From Kuschelorhynchus macadamiae (taxonomy: Eukaryota; Arthropoda; Insecta; Coleoptera; Curculionidae), in NCBI GenBank assembly GCA_030620095.1, contig JAUTXW010000133.1, forward strand, positions 1,423,001-1,487,000: a stretch of 64,000 bases of DNA. The letters run 5' to 3'. The position numbers and the translations under genes are program-made. The notes below the pieces were generated by a model. The model ran no database searches and was not told the DNA's origin. It was given only the letters and a program-made list of their open reading frames with translations. Shown here in pieces: positions 37,241-48,614 of this stretch (its first letter is position 1; each line of letters begins with the position of its first letter).

Positions 37241-37304
37241 TAAAATTTTGTTAGAGTGGTGTTATTTGACGTTAAGACCCAGTACAAAAAAGTCTTTTTT
37301 AAAT

Positions 37305-37348
37305 TGTCGCCGTTTCGGAACTTAATTTGTGCATCCTCAGGACACATA
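37305..37348 (-). ncRNA. Hammerhead-like core, array unit 1
   Basis: Reverse strand: CTGAGGA, TGCACAAATTAAGTTC loop, then GAAAC. The CUGANGA and GAAA boxes are present; stem II is weakened (GCAC against GTTC). Confidence 0.4.
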
Positions 37349-37526
37349 TAGATCCTCTATCCTGCATGAAACCCATATTATCAGTCTTTACCTACTCCAT
37401 TGGTCCGCACATATTTCCTGGATATTAAGTTTCTACATAGTTTTCGTTAACAAAGCTCCTGTTGTTATGTTACAGTGGTGTATTATTTGGGGTTAGGTTC
37501 CAGTAAAAAAAAGTCTATTTTTAAAT

Positions 37527-37570
37527 GTTCGACGTTTCGCAACTTTACTGTTGCATCCTCAGGACACATA
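37527..37570 (-). ncRNA. Hammerhead-like core, array unit 2
   Basis: Reverse strand: CTGAGGA T GCAAC AGTAAA GTTGC GAAA CGTCGA. Both catalytic boxes and a five-pair stem II (GCAAC with GTTGC) are intact, the best copy of the array. Stem III is very short, as in PLE-type hammerheads. Confidence 0.55.
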
Positions 37571-37703
37571 CCGATTACCTACTCCGTTGGTCTGCAGATA
37601 TTATGTTTCTATGGTTCTCGTTAATGATCCTCTTGTTGTTATGTTAGAGTGGTGAATTATTTGAGGTTAGGATCCAGTAAAGAAACAAAAGACTTTTTTA
37701 AAT

Positions 37704-37748
37704 TGTCAACGTTTCGCAACTTTATTGTTGCATTCTCAGGACACATAT
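37704..37748 (-). ncRNA. Hammerhead-like core, array unit 3 (mutated box)
   Basis: Reverse strand: CTGAGAA instead of CTGANGA, then GCAAC-AATAAA-GTTGC stem-loop and GAAA. The box change should abolish self-cleavage. Confidence 0.4.
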
Positions 37749-37930
37749 ATAAATTCTATATCCTGCTTGAAACCCATATTATCAGTCTTTACCTATCACC
37801 TAGTCCGAAGATATTTTCCAGATATTAAGTTTCTAAATGGTTTTCGTTAACGATCCTCTTGTTTTTATGTTAGAGTGGTGCATTATTTGGGGTTAGGATC
37901 CAATAAAAAAGCTAAAGTCTTTTTTTAAAT

Positions 37931-37975
37931 TGTCGACGTTTCGTAACTTTATTGTTGCATTCTCAGGACACATAT
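37931..37975 (-). ncRNA. Hammerhead-like core, array unit 4 (mutated box)
   Basis: Reverse strand: CTGAGAA, stem II GCAAC with GTTAC, then GAAA. Same box mutation as unit 3, so units 3 and 4 share a recent ancestor. Confidence 0.4.
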
Positions 37976-38185
37976 ATACATTTTATATCCTGCATGAAAC
38001 CCATATTATCAGTTTTTACCTGCTCCATTAGTTCGCCGATATTTCTAGGATACTAAGTTTCTAAATGATTTTCGTTAACGATCTTCTTGTTGTTACAGTG
38101 GTGTATTATTTGGGTTTAGGAAGTATCTGCAGACCAACGGAGTAGGTAAAGACTGATAATATGCGTTTCATGTAGAATATAAAAT

Positions 38186-38230
38186 CTATTTGTCCTGAGG
38201 ATGCAACAATAAAGTTACGAAACATCGACA
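38186..38230 (+). ncRNA. Hammerhead-like core, inverted array unit 5
   Basis: Forward strand: CTGAGGA T GCAAC AATAAA GTTAC GAAA CATCGAC. Boxes intact, one mismatch in stem II. Confidence 0.45.
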
Positions 38231-38345
38231 TTTTAAAAAAGTTTATTACTGGAACTTAACTTCAAATAATACACCCACTTTAACAAGAGGATCGTTTACA
38301 AAAACCAGTTAGAAACTTAATATCTGAGAAGTGTCTGCGGACAAT

Positions 38346-38640
38346 TTGATAATAATGTTTCAATTTAAGTTTGCGAAACAAAATGGCGGCCCAATACAAT
38401 TTTTAAAAAATCGACGTAAAAAAATCTTGTTCGATTGATTTTGCAGAAAAATTAGATGTGAAAATGGGATAAACTGGTAGGAATTCAACATGACCTAGTA
38501 AAATGGCGGTATGTGTCAATGTAAAAACTACTTGTTAAATTTATTTTATTATGCCTAAAAGTCAAGTGTGGCATAGGTAGAAAGAAAATCGTAAAATATT
38601 GGTAGGTATCCAATATGAGGGAACAAATAAAAATAAAAAG
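38346..38640 (+). repeat. GGCGG-type repeat block, third copy
   Basis: CGAAACAAAATGGCGGCCCA, ATCGACGTAAAAAAATCTTG, GTCAAGTGTGGCATAGGTAG recur from the 33-kb block. Together with 36.5-37.2 kb it brackets the hammerhead array. Confidence 0.7.
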
Positions 38641-38659
38641 ACAGTATATGTAACACATG

Positions 38660-39110
38660 TGTGTGTGTGTGTGTGTGACTATGTACTGAATTAAATTGTG
38701 ACTTTTCATTAAATCTTGAGCATTCACGTTATCATCATCAGCAAAAGCTAAATATCTTGAGCAAGCTTCTGACATAACAAACTCTTCAGGCACCTCGGTC
38801 ACTAGTTCTTCCATCACAATTTTATATTTTCCTGGACTAAATATTCTTGGGATGTTGACAAGTAAAATTTCTTTCAGCTTCTGCCACTAATATTTCTTTC
38901 AAAACTGTTGAATTTTGATCAAATTTTTGTAGTCTCATATCCTCACTGTAAAAGCCTAATTTTATCAACTCACGCACAAATTCTATCAAATCAAAATTTT
39001 TTTAATAGTCAACACACAATAATACTGCCTTTGAATAATTTTTTGAAAGTTCGGAGTAAAATGAAGAAAAGGTGGTTTAATTCTCATTTGATGTTCATTA
39101 ACTTCATATA
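38660..39110 (-). pseudogene. Decayed coding region of unknown family
   Basis: Read downward from 39,110: FTPNFQKII..., then after a shift NFDLIEFVRELIKLGFYSED, MRLQKFDQNSTVLKEILVAE, and in another frame SPGKYKIVMEELVTEVPEEF, VMSEACSRYLAFADDDNVNA, QDLMKSHNLIQ, ended by a (GT)n tract at 38,658-38,678. Composition and continuity over three frames show true former coding sequence of about 140 residues with at least two shifts. I do not recognise the family; a transposon or a processed host gene are both possible. Confidence 0.4.
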
Positions 39111-39359
39111 GTAATTGGCTAAATGCACTATCCAATTCTTAAATTGTTGATATTAATTCGTTATTTTCAGTATTAAATGACAGGTTAACGCTGAGCTAAA
39201 GTAGTGATTCTTTGAATTCAATATTTCCGCTAGGCTACCATTTTAACAGAAGGAATAACCTTCTGCGGCAAGGCTAAGTTAACGAATTTGATTAAATAAT
39301 TTTCAATATTAGGGGGGAGGAGTAGTAGATGCATAATGGGGAGGAGGGGGGGCTTCTCT

Positions 39360-39560
39360 CCTTAAATAGGTACTTACACCATTGCCTTTTCATTTCTTTT
39401 AGGCTCTTTCGAATTTTTTACAATTTTCCAAACTGTACTTTCAGGGATACTTGTTAAAACTAATGCCTCCTTCAACGAAAAGAACTTTTCGTGGTCTCGC
39501 TCCACTAACCTTTTTGTCTCAACAGATATTTGCGGCTTCGGACGGCAAAGGCTGCTAACA
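39360..39560 (-). pseudogene. Transposon-like helix-turn-helix scrap
   Basis: Reverse strand 39,550-39,390 reads PKPQISVETKRLVERDHEKF, FSLKEALVLTSIPESTVWKI, VKNSKEPKRNE. The second piece has the shape of a helix-turn-helix (ltsIPESTVWKIV). No neighbours belong to it. Probably the DNA-binding end of a lost transposase. Confidence 0.3.
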
Positions 39561-40042
39561 TATACGTATATAAGGTGTCTTTTTTAGGGTATACCATTAT
39601 TGCTATCTCCTAAAAGACAAGAGATACGATGTTGGTTAAATTAGAGAAAAAATAATTTTATTAAGTATTTCAAAAAGTTTGAACTTTAGAAAAAAGTTTT
39701 ATACAAAACTTACTTACGTTAATGTTCTCTACAAAATGGCTATGGTACGGCTCTGGATTTTCACTGAAAGAATGGGCTTCTTCATAAATAGCTTTATTTA
39801 ATAATGTGGAACCCGGAAAACGCAATTAAAATTTTTGCGGTTCATCACAGACCAAATTACAATTAAATACCTACCAATATTAAAATCGTTTTGAGTTTTA
39901 AAATGAATTACTTATAAGGCGGCTGTGAAAAAAACAGTTGAATTGATAATGCGCATTGTTATAACTGAGCAACCGTCAAATAATACATTTGTCAAATTAT
40001 TTTAATTTGGTGATAATTATTGGTCTGAATAATTGAAATAAT

Positions 40043-41019
40043 ATGGATTATTCAAATGACAAGAAAGTAGATATGCTGTTAGTTTATGCGAGTTCCATGC
40101 GTAACCCAGGTAATGCAGCTCAACTGTACCATCATATGTATCCTGAAAGAGCCGTTTCCAGTAGTTCGCATTTTGTGTAGACTAGAAGGAAATTTACGAT
40201 ATTATGATTCTTTTCAGAAAAAGCAAAGCCATACTCCAACTGTAACAGCCCAAGGAGGAGTTAGTGAAGTAAGCGTATTAGGTAAGTCATAGTTGGTGTA
40301 AAAATTGTCGCCTTTAATTTAAATATTGTTTCAGTCTTCGCAAATTATAAAAATCATGACAATCGAGAGGTATCCCTGCGAAAAATTGAGAACCGGTGTT
40401 AACGAAGATTCGTCCAAAAAGATTTTACGTCGGCACACATTTAGAAACGTTTCTCCCAAAACTTAGGCTTAATTCTGATATTTGCAAGAAAATATTGTGG
40501 TCAGAATATTCATTACTGCTGGACACAAAGAAACCAACATTTTTTAGAGAGACGGCGTTTCAAGAAAAGTTCAGGATTAACGTTTGATTGGGAATTTTGG
40601 ATTCTAAAGTTGTGGATCCCTTCTTTTTTGAGGATCATTTAACTGGTGACATGTACTTAAATTTTTTGACAAATGACTTCCAAGAAATGCTAGATAACTT
40701 GCCCTCGGCTGTGCATAGAAATTTTGAGTTTTTTCAACAAGATTGTGCTCCAGCGCATCGTTACCGTCGCTGTACCCGTTTCTTTAATAATTTTAAACCT
40801 AACCACTGGATTGGTAATAATGGTCCTATTAATTGGCCACCTGGTTCCCCGGACCTAACTACAATGAATTTTTCCATATGCGGATACATAAAGGACTTGG
40901 TATATTTAACTAAGCTAACAATTCAGTTGGCATGTGATAAAATAACACCAAGAGTGTTTAAAAATATTCAGAAAAGAGTTATCAAAAATGCTAGAGAGTG
41001 TTTAAGAAATGACGACTGA
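40043..41019 (+). pseudogene. Mariner-like transposase with an intron, frame-broken
   Basis: Start MDYSNDKKVDMLLVYASSMR at 40,043, helix-turn-helix region (NPGNAAQLYHHMYPERAVSS) and SEVSVL at 40,280. There a GTAAGT...TTTCAG insert of about 55 bases interrupts the protein, which resumes FANYKNHDNREVSLRKIE. The middle is shifted; from 40,588 one frame of 143 codons has FFQQDCAPAHRY (second catalytic region) and WIGNNGPINWPPGSPDLTTM (third region, the D intact, the next L-D replaced by M-N), then IKDLVYL. First-aspartate region degraded (LLWSEYSLLL near 40,500: SDE has become SEY). Inactive. Confidence 0.75.
40282..40336 (+). other. Candidate intron in mariner-like transposase
   Basis: GTAAGTCATAG at the start, ATTGTTTCAG at the end. 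The position, just before the conserved 'nP-StR' helix, is the same as in the element at 53.7 kb. Confidence 0.55.
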
Positions 41020-41509
41020 CATTTCCAACATTTCTAATCGTTATTTGTTATTCTATACTGTAAGTAATCAATTTTAAAACTTAAACCATTTTAATATTAG
41101 TAGGTATTTAATTGTATTTTCGTTTGAGATGAACCGTAAAATAATTAATTATATTTTCCGTGATTCACATTATTAAATAAAGATACTTATGGAGAAACCC
41201 ATTCTTTCAGTGAAAATCCAGAGCCGTACTAGAAAAAGGAATCATGAAGATGAATATAACACTACGGAACGTCGATAAAAATGTTCTTGGAGTATGTTGA
41301 TGTATTAACTGTAAATTATTCTTCACGAAAATGAAATTAAAAATGCAGGTCCGCATTTAAAAAAAATTATGGTGGTGGCCAGTAGAGGAAACATCGGATT
41401 GAAAATCCGAGGGCGCTATTTTGTAGAGAACTTTAAATAAGTTAGTGTTGTATAATTTTTTTTTCTAAAGTACAAACTTTTTGAGATATGCAATAAAATA
41501 ATTAATGGA

Positions 41510-41895
41510 GTCGTATGCCCACAGAACTGCCGCTGGTAGTGTGACGAAAATACATAGACATAGAGTGTCGCTATCAATACTCATTTAAAACCAATGTTTG
41601 GTGCGGTATTTTAGATAACAAACACGACGGAGCACCTGTCATAGTACATAGATAGTTTCCAATTTTTTGCAAAGGACTTTTTCAAACCACTGGATAGCAA
41701 GGTATTCTGCAATTCCGTGCCAAACCAGGTCTGTTGACCTAACCCCATTGGACTTTTTCATTTGGGGACTGTTAAAAGAAAAGGTTTATCTTCACCGGCC
41801 AATCACCTGGAAACAGTCATCTGACATTGTGTGCAAGAAATTACGCCAGCTATAGTACGAGAGGCATTAGCAAAGTTCAGTAGGAAAAACATATT
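41510..41895 (+). pseudogene. Mariner-like transposase, C-terminal scrap
   Basis: NVWCGILDNKHDGAPVIVHR near 41,600-41,650, then a deletion and, in another frame, DLTPLDFFIWGLLKEKVYLH near 41,735-41,800. The DGAPaH region is lost between them. An independent copy from a different subfamily than the element next to it. Confidence 0.6.
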
Positions 41896-42200
41896 TGTAC
41901 TTTTTTCATTGTTCATTCTTAGTTGATTTTTTTATACGAAATTGTTAAAATAAAACTTTTTTCTTCCTCCCTGTATTGTGAGCAACCTATTTTGACATTG
42001 CTTTGACAGTAAGTGAAAGTTACTCAACAAGGTATTGGTTGCCCTTAACGACAGGATGTAAGTCAACTTACATCCCTAGGGAAATAATAATCAAAAATTA
42101 TTATAAGCAGTTTTAATTTTTGATTTCATCAACGTATTACAAAAATCCGGACAAAAATCCGATGATATTAATTGAAATGAATATTAATGATACAATTATT

Positions 42201-43300
42201 CTAATTATTCACATTATTAACAAAATTTTGAAACACGTTTTCTCGTTTTTTCTCGATGTGTATTACATTTTCTGACTCCACAGATCCTTCATTTCTAACT
42301 AATGTTTCTGTCACTGTTGAAGCACTGCAAGAGACTTCTGGCTGTGTCTTATTGTATAAAATTTCATTCGCTACTTGCTTTTTATTATTGAGGCTCTCAG
42401 CTACGTAACTTTCCGCAATAGTAGCGGATTTCCATCCACCATGTCGCTTAATAGCTAATACATCAACTCCAGTATATGCTAATAAAGTTGCTGACGTTCT
42501 TCTAAAAGAGTGTCCAGTATACATTTTGAAGTTCTCAAACTTTAGAAATTTCGCAATTTTACTTGGAATTGACGAAAACGTATTTTTCCTGACAGGTTGG
42601 TTTAAGCACTTTCCATTTTGATATCGCATAAAGAAGCGCGGATTAATAGTCGTCATGTGGGATCTTGTATCAATGTACTTTTGAATTATTTTGAAATGAC
42701 AAACCTGAGTGTCGTCACTTTTTGTCACTGTAAATGTACGTGACATTTCATTTTTGGAGTCAGGAATGGTCACAATTATGACTTCTTGACTTATTTTAAC
42801 ATTGTCCACTTTCATTTCACAGAGTTCATTAGAACGGCACGCTCCAGCAACTACCATTACCATTACGATCTTCATCAATAAGTATATATCATCGGGGGCT
42901 TCAAGCATGAACTTATTCACATCTTCCCTGTTAAACACATTCGATTTTTTGGGGTCTATAAACATTATTTTTTCTTTTCAAAAATGCTCGAAGTTTTGGA
43001 TACTTAGAAATATCTATATTTTCCTATATAAAAAGGGTGGACTTCAACATCGAATACTCATATCATAAGGTTGATGAGGATATATAGCACTTTTTTCGTG
43101 GAAATACGCCAAAAAAGGTTTTTGAGAGTGCAATAGCCGTCTTGCACCAATTCTTTAAGGATTTATATACTGCTTCATACCTTTTTTCGACTTTTCCGGT
43201 AGTAGAGATAAACAAGCAATAGTCGCTGATTCTTCTATGTCTGAAATATCTATTTTCTCTACACAGAATCAAACAATTCGACTTCTTCAAACTTTTCGCT
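42201..43300 (-). pseudogene. Crypton-type tyrosine recombinase
   Basis: The main open frame (42,201-42,965, 254 codons) is the catalytic domain of a tyrosine recombinase: arginine in GACRSNEL, the H-x-x-R box in GHSFRRTSA, the HGGW box and the nucleophile tyrosine in AESYVAES. This set of residues defines the R-HxxR-Y enzymes; as a stand-alone gene in insects it points to Crypton DNA transposons. Upstream on the same strand, 43,290-42,980 encodes in shifted frames an N-terminal core-binding part (ATIACLSLLPEKSKKRYEAV, YKSLKNWC) and ISKYPKLRAFLK, so the gene once started near 43,300. At least two shifts or a deletion separate the parts. No DIRS-like RT or RNase H is nearby. A former host-domesticated gene is an alternative. 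Confidence 0.7.
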
Positions 43301-43309
43301 ATGAATTAT

Positions 43310-43857
43310 CAGCTTGACGTTGTTGATAAAATAAAAATTGCTTATGTTGCTCTGCAGCGGATCACGGCTGCCTTCATAATTTAATGAGAATGCTATCGAA
43401 TATAATGATAATGAAAATCCAAAAATATATCCGGCATTTTCTTGTAAACATACAATACAGGGAGGGGGAAAAATGTTATATACTATATGGGATGTAAGTA
43501 CATTAACCAGTCTCGAACTCGTCCTCGACTGGTAATTGTTACTTAGATACGTTATAGTATAAATAACTATTGTATACCCCGTACATTGCATTCAGATTTG
43601 AATTTCTTCATGAAATTTAGTATTTTATCACACCTCGGAATACTTTCTTATGGCATTTTGCTTTGAATCTAAACTTATTGGTAGTTTTCTCTGCAGGCAA
43701 TTTTAGATTTTCTAAGTTTTTGACAACCCTGCCAATGATATTTTCGGAGAAAGTAGACCTTTTAATAAGGATTTTTATGAAGAGTAACATTTTTGCTGTA
43801 ATCTTGTGTTTTTTCGAACCGTTATTGTATACAATGTAGAAAGTTCTTGGACTTAGG

Positions 43858-43858
<1 letters not shown>
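43310..43858. other. No gene recognised
   Basis: AT-rich; 43,560-43,850 has no long frame or repeat. If the 43.9-kb exon belongs to the receptor locus, this is intron. Confidence 0.4.

Positions 43859-43920
<62 letters not shown>
43859..43920. repeat. (TA)n microsatellite
   Basis: 62 bp of TA directly before the polypyrimidine-like TTATTTATTTATTTTTAG acceptor of the next exon. Confidence 0.95.
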
Positions 43921-43925
<5 letters not shown>

Positions 43926-43938
43926 TATTTATTTTTAG

Positions 43939-44207
43939 TGTATGCCCCTTCTGATGACCATGTGCTGCGACTCTGCCATGAGGGAGGCACGAAACTAGTC
44001 AGCACCTGTCAGCGACTACAAAGACCATTAGATATTTTCACACAACGATACCAAGAGCTACAAGACTTTGTAGAGCAGATGATTCATAATAAGATATCGT
44101 TCACGGCATTCAGATGTTTCGAGGTAGATCGCAGAGCCAACATATTGCTGCTGACTGTAACTTTAAATTATTTCCTTACCGTTGTTCAGTTTGTGACTAA
44201 AAAGTAA
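43939..44207 (+). CDS. Gustatory receptor C-terminal exon
   Basis: After an AG acceptor at 43,937-43,938 the frame VYAPSDDHVLRLCHEGG ... RYQELQDFVEQMIHNKISFT, AFRCFEVDRRANILLLTVTL, NYFLTVVQF ends in TAA at 44,205. Insect gustatory receptors end in just this way: a region before TM7 with F-T-A-x-x-x-F-x-v, then TM7 with TYhhhhhQF, here NYFLTVVQF. The exon is free of lesions. It starts in phase 1 (two bases of a codon), whereas the three long exons upstream end in phase 0, so an unseen short exon must lie between if they join. It could serve one or all of the upstream copies, or be the orphan of a fourth gene. The start at the non-ATG codon is set by the splice site. Confidence 0.7.
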
Positions 44208-44539
44208 AATGGTCTCAATGTTTTATAATTCACATAGCTTACACAAGAGTTTCTTACATGTTTGTAACGGCACCCTACAATAAATTTTTTAAGCGATCAA
44301 AAAATGATACAATAGATTAGCAAGCAAAATTAGTGGCGTTCCAAAATGTTGGTTTAATTTAAAAATTCATTATCTTAAAAATCAAGAGTTATTCACTTAA
44401 TTTTTGCATACATTTCAAATTATTGTCTAGGTAAAAAGATAACTTTTTAAAACATATTATTGGCCTCTATTTTTCATTACAAAATACAACAATTTGAAAA
44501 ATTGCTATCTCCCAGAGTATTACCGATTGGCTCAAATTT

Positions 44540-44800
44540 GGTGCCATTCGTAAGTGCTTCTTAGTGATTTATTTGGTTTCGTTAATGCTTTCTTAGTTTC
44601 GTATATATTAATTTTATTTTAATTTCAAAGTCAGCCCCCAAAGCTTTTCTGATCTGCTTAAACTAGGAGTCGTTAGGTGTTTCAATTAGTTTTGTTAGTG
44701 CTTTCTTAATTTTGTAAATAAATGTTCTCTTACCTTTGATTCAGGGTCATCCCCAAAGTTTTTCTGATCTAGCCAAACTAGACACAGAGCTGGGCAGTAT
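44540..44800 (-). repeat. Tandem repeat, left arm of an inverted pair
   Basis: About two units of 125-140 bp with GTTAGTGCTTTCTTAATTTTG, AAAGTTTTTCTGATCTAG and CAAACTAG. They are the reverse complement of the units at 48,005-48,425 (GCACTAACGAAACTAATTA, CGATCAGAAAAACTTTGGG). Confidence 0.65.
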
Positions 44801-44829
44801 TCGATTTTTTAATTTTTTTTTTGGTATTT

Positions 44830-46135
44830 AATTACTATTCGCTATTTAAATAGGCTGTAATGTAAATAAATATCCAGTATAACAAGTACGAGCGTTAGGG
44901 GTTTTTCTGTTTGTGTACATACTTACTTTCGACCTCATTTAATTAACAAACGTCCATTAACGCAATACGTAATAAGAGTCAACTGTCAGATTATAAATAA
45001 AAAAATCGCACGATAATCCGAATAACTGATAATTAAATTGTAGACTTTGGGTGCTTGCATTGTGCAGCATTCCTATACGTGTGACGCAGAACCTACCGGT
45101 ACATAAATGGTTGCGAACGAAAACATTTTGACAACTGTTAGTATTAAAATAAAATGATAATGGTTAAAAAGTTATTGTTTAATAATAATACCAAGAGCAA
45201 CCAAAAATTCTGTTTATTTGCGAATTTAAAAATTAAAGTATACGGTAGGTTTTTCAGTTAAAAATGTCACAAAAACAACTATTTGTAATATGTATTTTTG
45301 ATAAAATAAGAAATAAATTAATATTTATAGATAATAAAAGAGAATTTATTTTTCTAAAAAGTTCAACTTATAGCTTTCGACAAAACTGACATTTAAAATT
45401 TAATAACGAACTTAAAAATTGTAAGACCATGAGAAAAATCCCGTTTTGAATAAAATATGCATCTCTGTACGGCACATATTTTCCTATTTTATATTCATCA
45501 GAAAATAGTTTTTCTGATTGTTCGATCAACGTTTTAAAGGGGTTATTGCCTGTATTTAAAAAGTCGAAAATTTTAAAATACGGAATTATAATTAACGTAC
45601 CTAATTAGTATAATTTTCCTTTTACAAATCTAAATTTAATAGCCGGATATGGCACAGATCGAAAGCAAAAGGTTGCTTAATCTATATTTTTTTTTGGGGG
45701 TGTGATCCCTTTACTATTAACATTACCTTTACGGCTATGCTTTGATTAACAAATGTCCACTAATTTGATACATCTGATTCAGACCTTACAGTAAAAAAGA
45801 TACGTTTTGCATAAGTTTGCTCCAAATACCAAATAAAACTTCAAATAAAGTCTAAAGTATGGTAACGAAAAATAACACTAAAACTAAGTGTTGTTTTGTT
45901 TAAGTGTAAAACATACAAATTAGATATACTATAATTGCATCTAAAATGTATATTAAATACTTTTTATAAATTAAAATACATAAGTACTCGTTTTCGATTT
46001 TTATATAAGATTTAACAAATAAAGTTGCAAGCCGCCTATGCAAAACTCTTAATCCATAAAAGCACGAGTTCCACTGTCAATCGAAAATAACCCTTGAAAA
46101 TCCACCATAAGGCCTATTTGATCTTTACGCTTCCA
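44830..46135. other. No gene recognised
   Basis: AT-rich, between the left repeat arm and the PLE. The last 100 bases are probably the decayed N-terminal end of the PLE frame. Confidence 0.4.
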
Positions 46136-47881
46136 TATACCAGCATAAAAAAAATAAGAAACTCTATGCCCGTATCCTAAAAAAACCTCACAAAATACCG
46201 GATTGTTTTTATTTAAAAGCTGACAAAGGAAATAAGGTTGTTATACCAGACAAAACAGATTATTTTGAAAGAGTAGACAATTTAATTCAAACTGGTCCTT
46301 ACGATTTAATGGAGAAAAACGCGTTATCAAAAATGATTTTCTTATGCTAAAGAAGTAAAAAGTACCTTAAAACAGTGTAAAAACCTTATGTCCGATAAAC
46401 TAAATATCAAACTAACACATAGTAACCCACAGTTATCTAAACTGTATTACCTTCCCAAAATCCATAAACCTGGAAAGTCCATGAGATCTATTGTTTCAGC
46501 TGTTGGATCACCAACGTACAATATTTCAAAATGGTTAGTAGAAGAATTCAGCAAATTAGATATCTCGCACGATAACTTTGAGGTTACGAACTCGTTAGAA
46601 TTCTTAAATAAAATTAAGAATGTTCACTTAAAAGAAGGTGAAATATTAATATCTTTTGATATAAGCTCATTGTTTCCTAGTGTATCCGTAGCACTAGCTT
46701 TAGAGTACCTAAAGGAACTACTTGAATTCAATAATTTGAAGAAAGAAATTATTGATGAATATTTGCTTCTCACAAAATTATGTATGAATCAATTTTTTTT
46801 TCAGTTCAACAACAATAAATATTATAAACAACTTGATGGGCAATTGCTTATCTCCGTTTTTTGCAAATTTGTTTATGGGTAGATTAGAAACCCAATTCAA
46901 AAAAGAACTCAAGTATTTTCCAAGTGTGTGGTATATATACGTAGACGATATATTTGCTATTTTTGATACTGAAACAGAAAATTTGGACACTTTCTTGGAA
47001 ACATTAAACCATAAATATCCTTCTATTAATTTTACGTACGAAAAGGAGAACAATGGGCTATTACCTTTTCTCGACAGGTTAGTTATTAGAAATAACGATA
47101 AATTAGAATTTGATATTTATAGGAAATTTACCAATACTGATAGGTATATAACATAAGACTCATTTCATTGCAGTAAACACAAAATGGCAGCATTTTATTT
47201 CTTAACTCACAGGTTAGTCAATTTTCCATTAAGTAAAGAACGTTTTAACAATGAAATGAATCGGATTAAAAATATAGCCTAAAAGTAATGGATATAATGA
47301 TAATTTTGTACATAAATTAGTAAATAGACGTAAGCATAAGAAAATATTAAAAGATGCCACTACTCTTCAAGCACCTGAGGCTCCCAATAAGTTCATAGCA
47401 ATCCCGTATGATCCCCGATACACGAGAAGTCTAGAGAAAGTATTCAAAAACGTAGGTTTTAGAGTAGCCTACAAAAAGGAGAATAGTTTGAAAAATCTCC
47501 TTGGAAACCCTAAAGAGAAAGTCGACTTGAAGGAGAGGAGTGGCATCTATGAAATCAGCTGTAAACTGCGATCTAAAATATGTTGAGCAAACTAAACGCT
47601 CCATAAACATTCGTTTTAAAGAACATATATCACATTTAAGATACGGAAAAACCGAAAAGTCAAGCGTTGCCCAACATGCTTTAGAAAACAATCACCAAAT
47701 AGGAATAAATAATCTTAAGTTAATTAACAATGCATCTAATAATAGATTATTGGATACATTTGAGAGGATAGAAATATTTAAATGTGGTAAGAAAGCACTA
47801 AATAAAGACATAGGGCCTATTCCCTACAGTCCACTCTATCGCTTACTTGACAACGGTGCAGTCGGAGATAAGTTACTTTAG
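46136..47881 (+). pseudogene. Penelope-like element, RT-endonuclease, frame-broken
   Basis: 46,180-46,300 reads PHKIPDCFYLKADKGNKVVI, matching the segment before the PLE RT core. The long frame from 46,388 has LYYLPKIHKPGKSMRSIVSA, ISFDISSLFPSVSVALAL and YYKQLDG; a shift at about 46,835 leads to MGNCLSPFFANLFM, then YVDDIFAIF (catalytic YVDD) and LPFLDRLVIR to 47,156. After a further break the GIY-YIG endonuclease follows (47,540-47,881: KYVEQTKRSINIRFKEHISH, VAQHALENNH), its start worn (YIGQT has become YVEQT). Known PLEs pair this RT with a C-terminal GIY-YIG nuclease. Three or four shifts; inactive. A hammerhead core follows directly. Confidence 0.85.
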
Positions 47882-47884
47882 TTT

Positions 47885-47937
47885 ATATCATCTGCTGATG
47901 ATGCTGACTTGGTTAGCGAAACGCACGTCCAGAACGT
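47885..47937 (+). ncRNA. Hammerhead-like ribozyme core behind PLE
   Basis: CTGATGA (47,895) T GCTGAC TTG GTTAGC GAAA (47,918) CGCACGTC. Catalytic boxes are intact, stem II has six pairs including one G-T, and the minimal stem III (CG-CA-CG) before GTC is as in PLE hammerheads. It lies 14 bases after the endonuclease stop, where the pLTR should begin. Confidence 0.6.
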
Positions 47938-48004
47938 AACAAGTTGTAGCATAGTGTGGTTGAAACTCTTGTATTTTGATCTATCTTACACCACAGGTTC
48001 CAGT

Positions 48005-48614
<610 letters not shown>

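Larger units (their letters stand above)
37241..38345 (-). repeat. Tandem repeat array carrying hammerhead-like cores
   Basis: Four units in one orientation (cores at about 37,313, 37,535, 37,712 and 37,939, spacing 177-227 bp) and one inverted unit (38,195). Each unit has TTATGTTAGAGTGGTG, GGGGTTAGGATCCAGTAA, the ribozyme-like core, CCTGCATGAAACCCATATTA and CGTTAACGATCCTC. The cores resemble PLE long-terminal-repeat (pLTR) hammerheads, so these may be solo pLTRs or a satellite derived from one. Confidence 0.8.
39748..41226 (+). mobile_element. Mariner-like transposon
   Basis: Inverted ends CGGCTCTGGATTTTCACTGA / complement, about 70 bp with some divergence, flanked by TA on both sides. 1,479 bp. 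Contains its own transposase on the + strand. Confidence 0.8.
39600..41500. mobile_element. Outer mariner-like element with nested element
   Basis: 39,655-39,740 (TTCAAAAAGTTTGAACTTTA ... TTCTCTACAAAATGG) is matched in reverse complement by 41,405-41,500 (CAAAATAGCGC.. side). The nested element at 39,748-41,226 sits next to the left arm. Confidence 0.5.
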
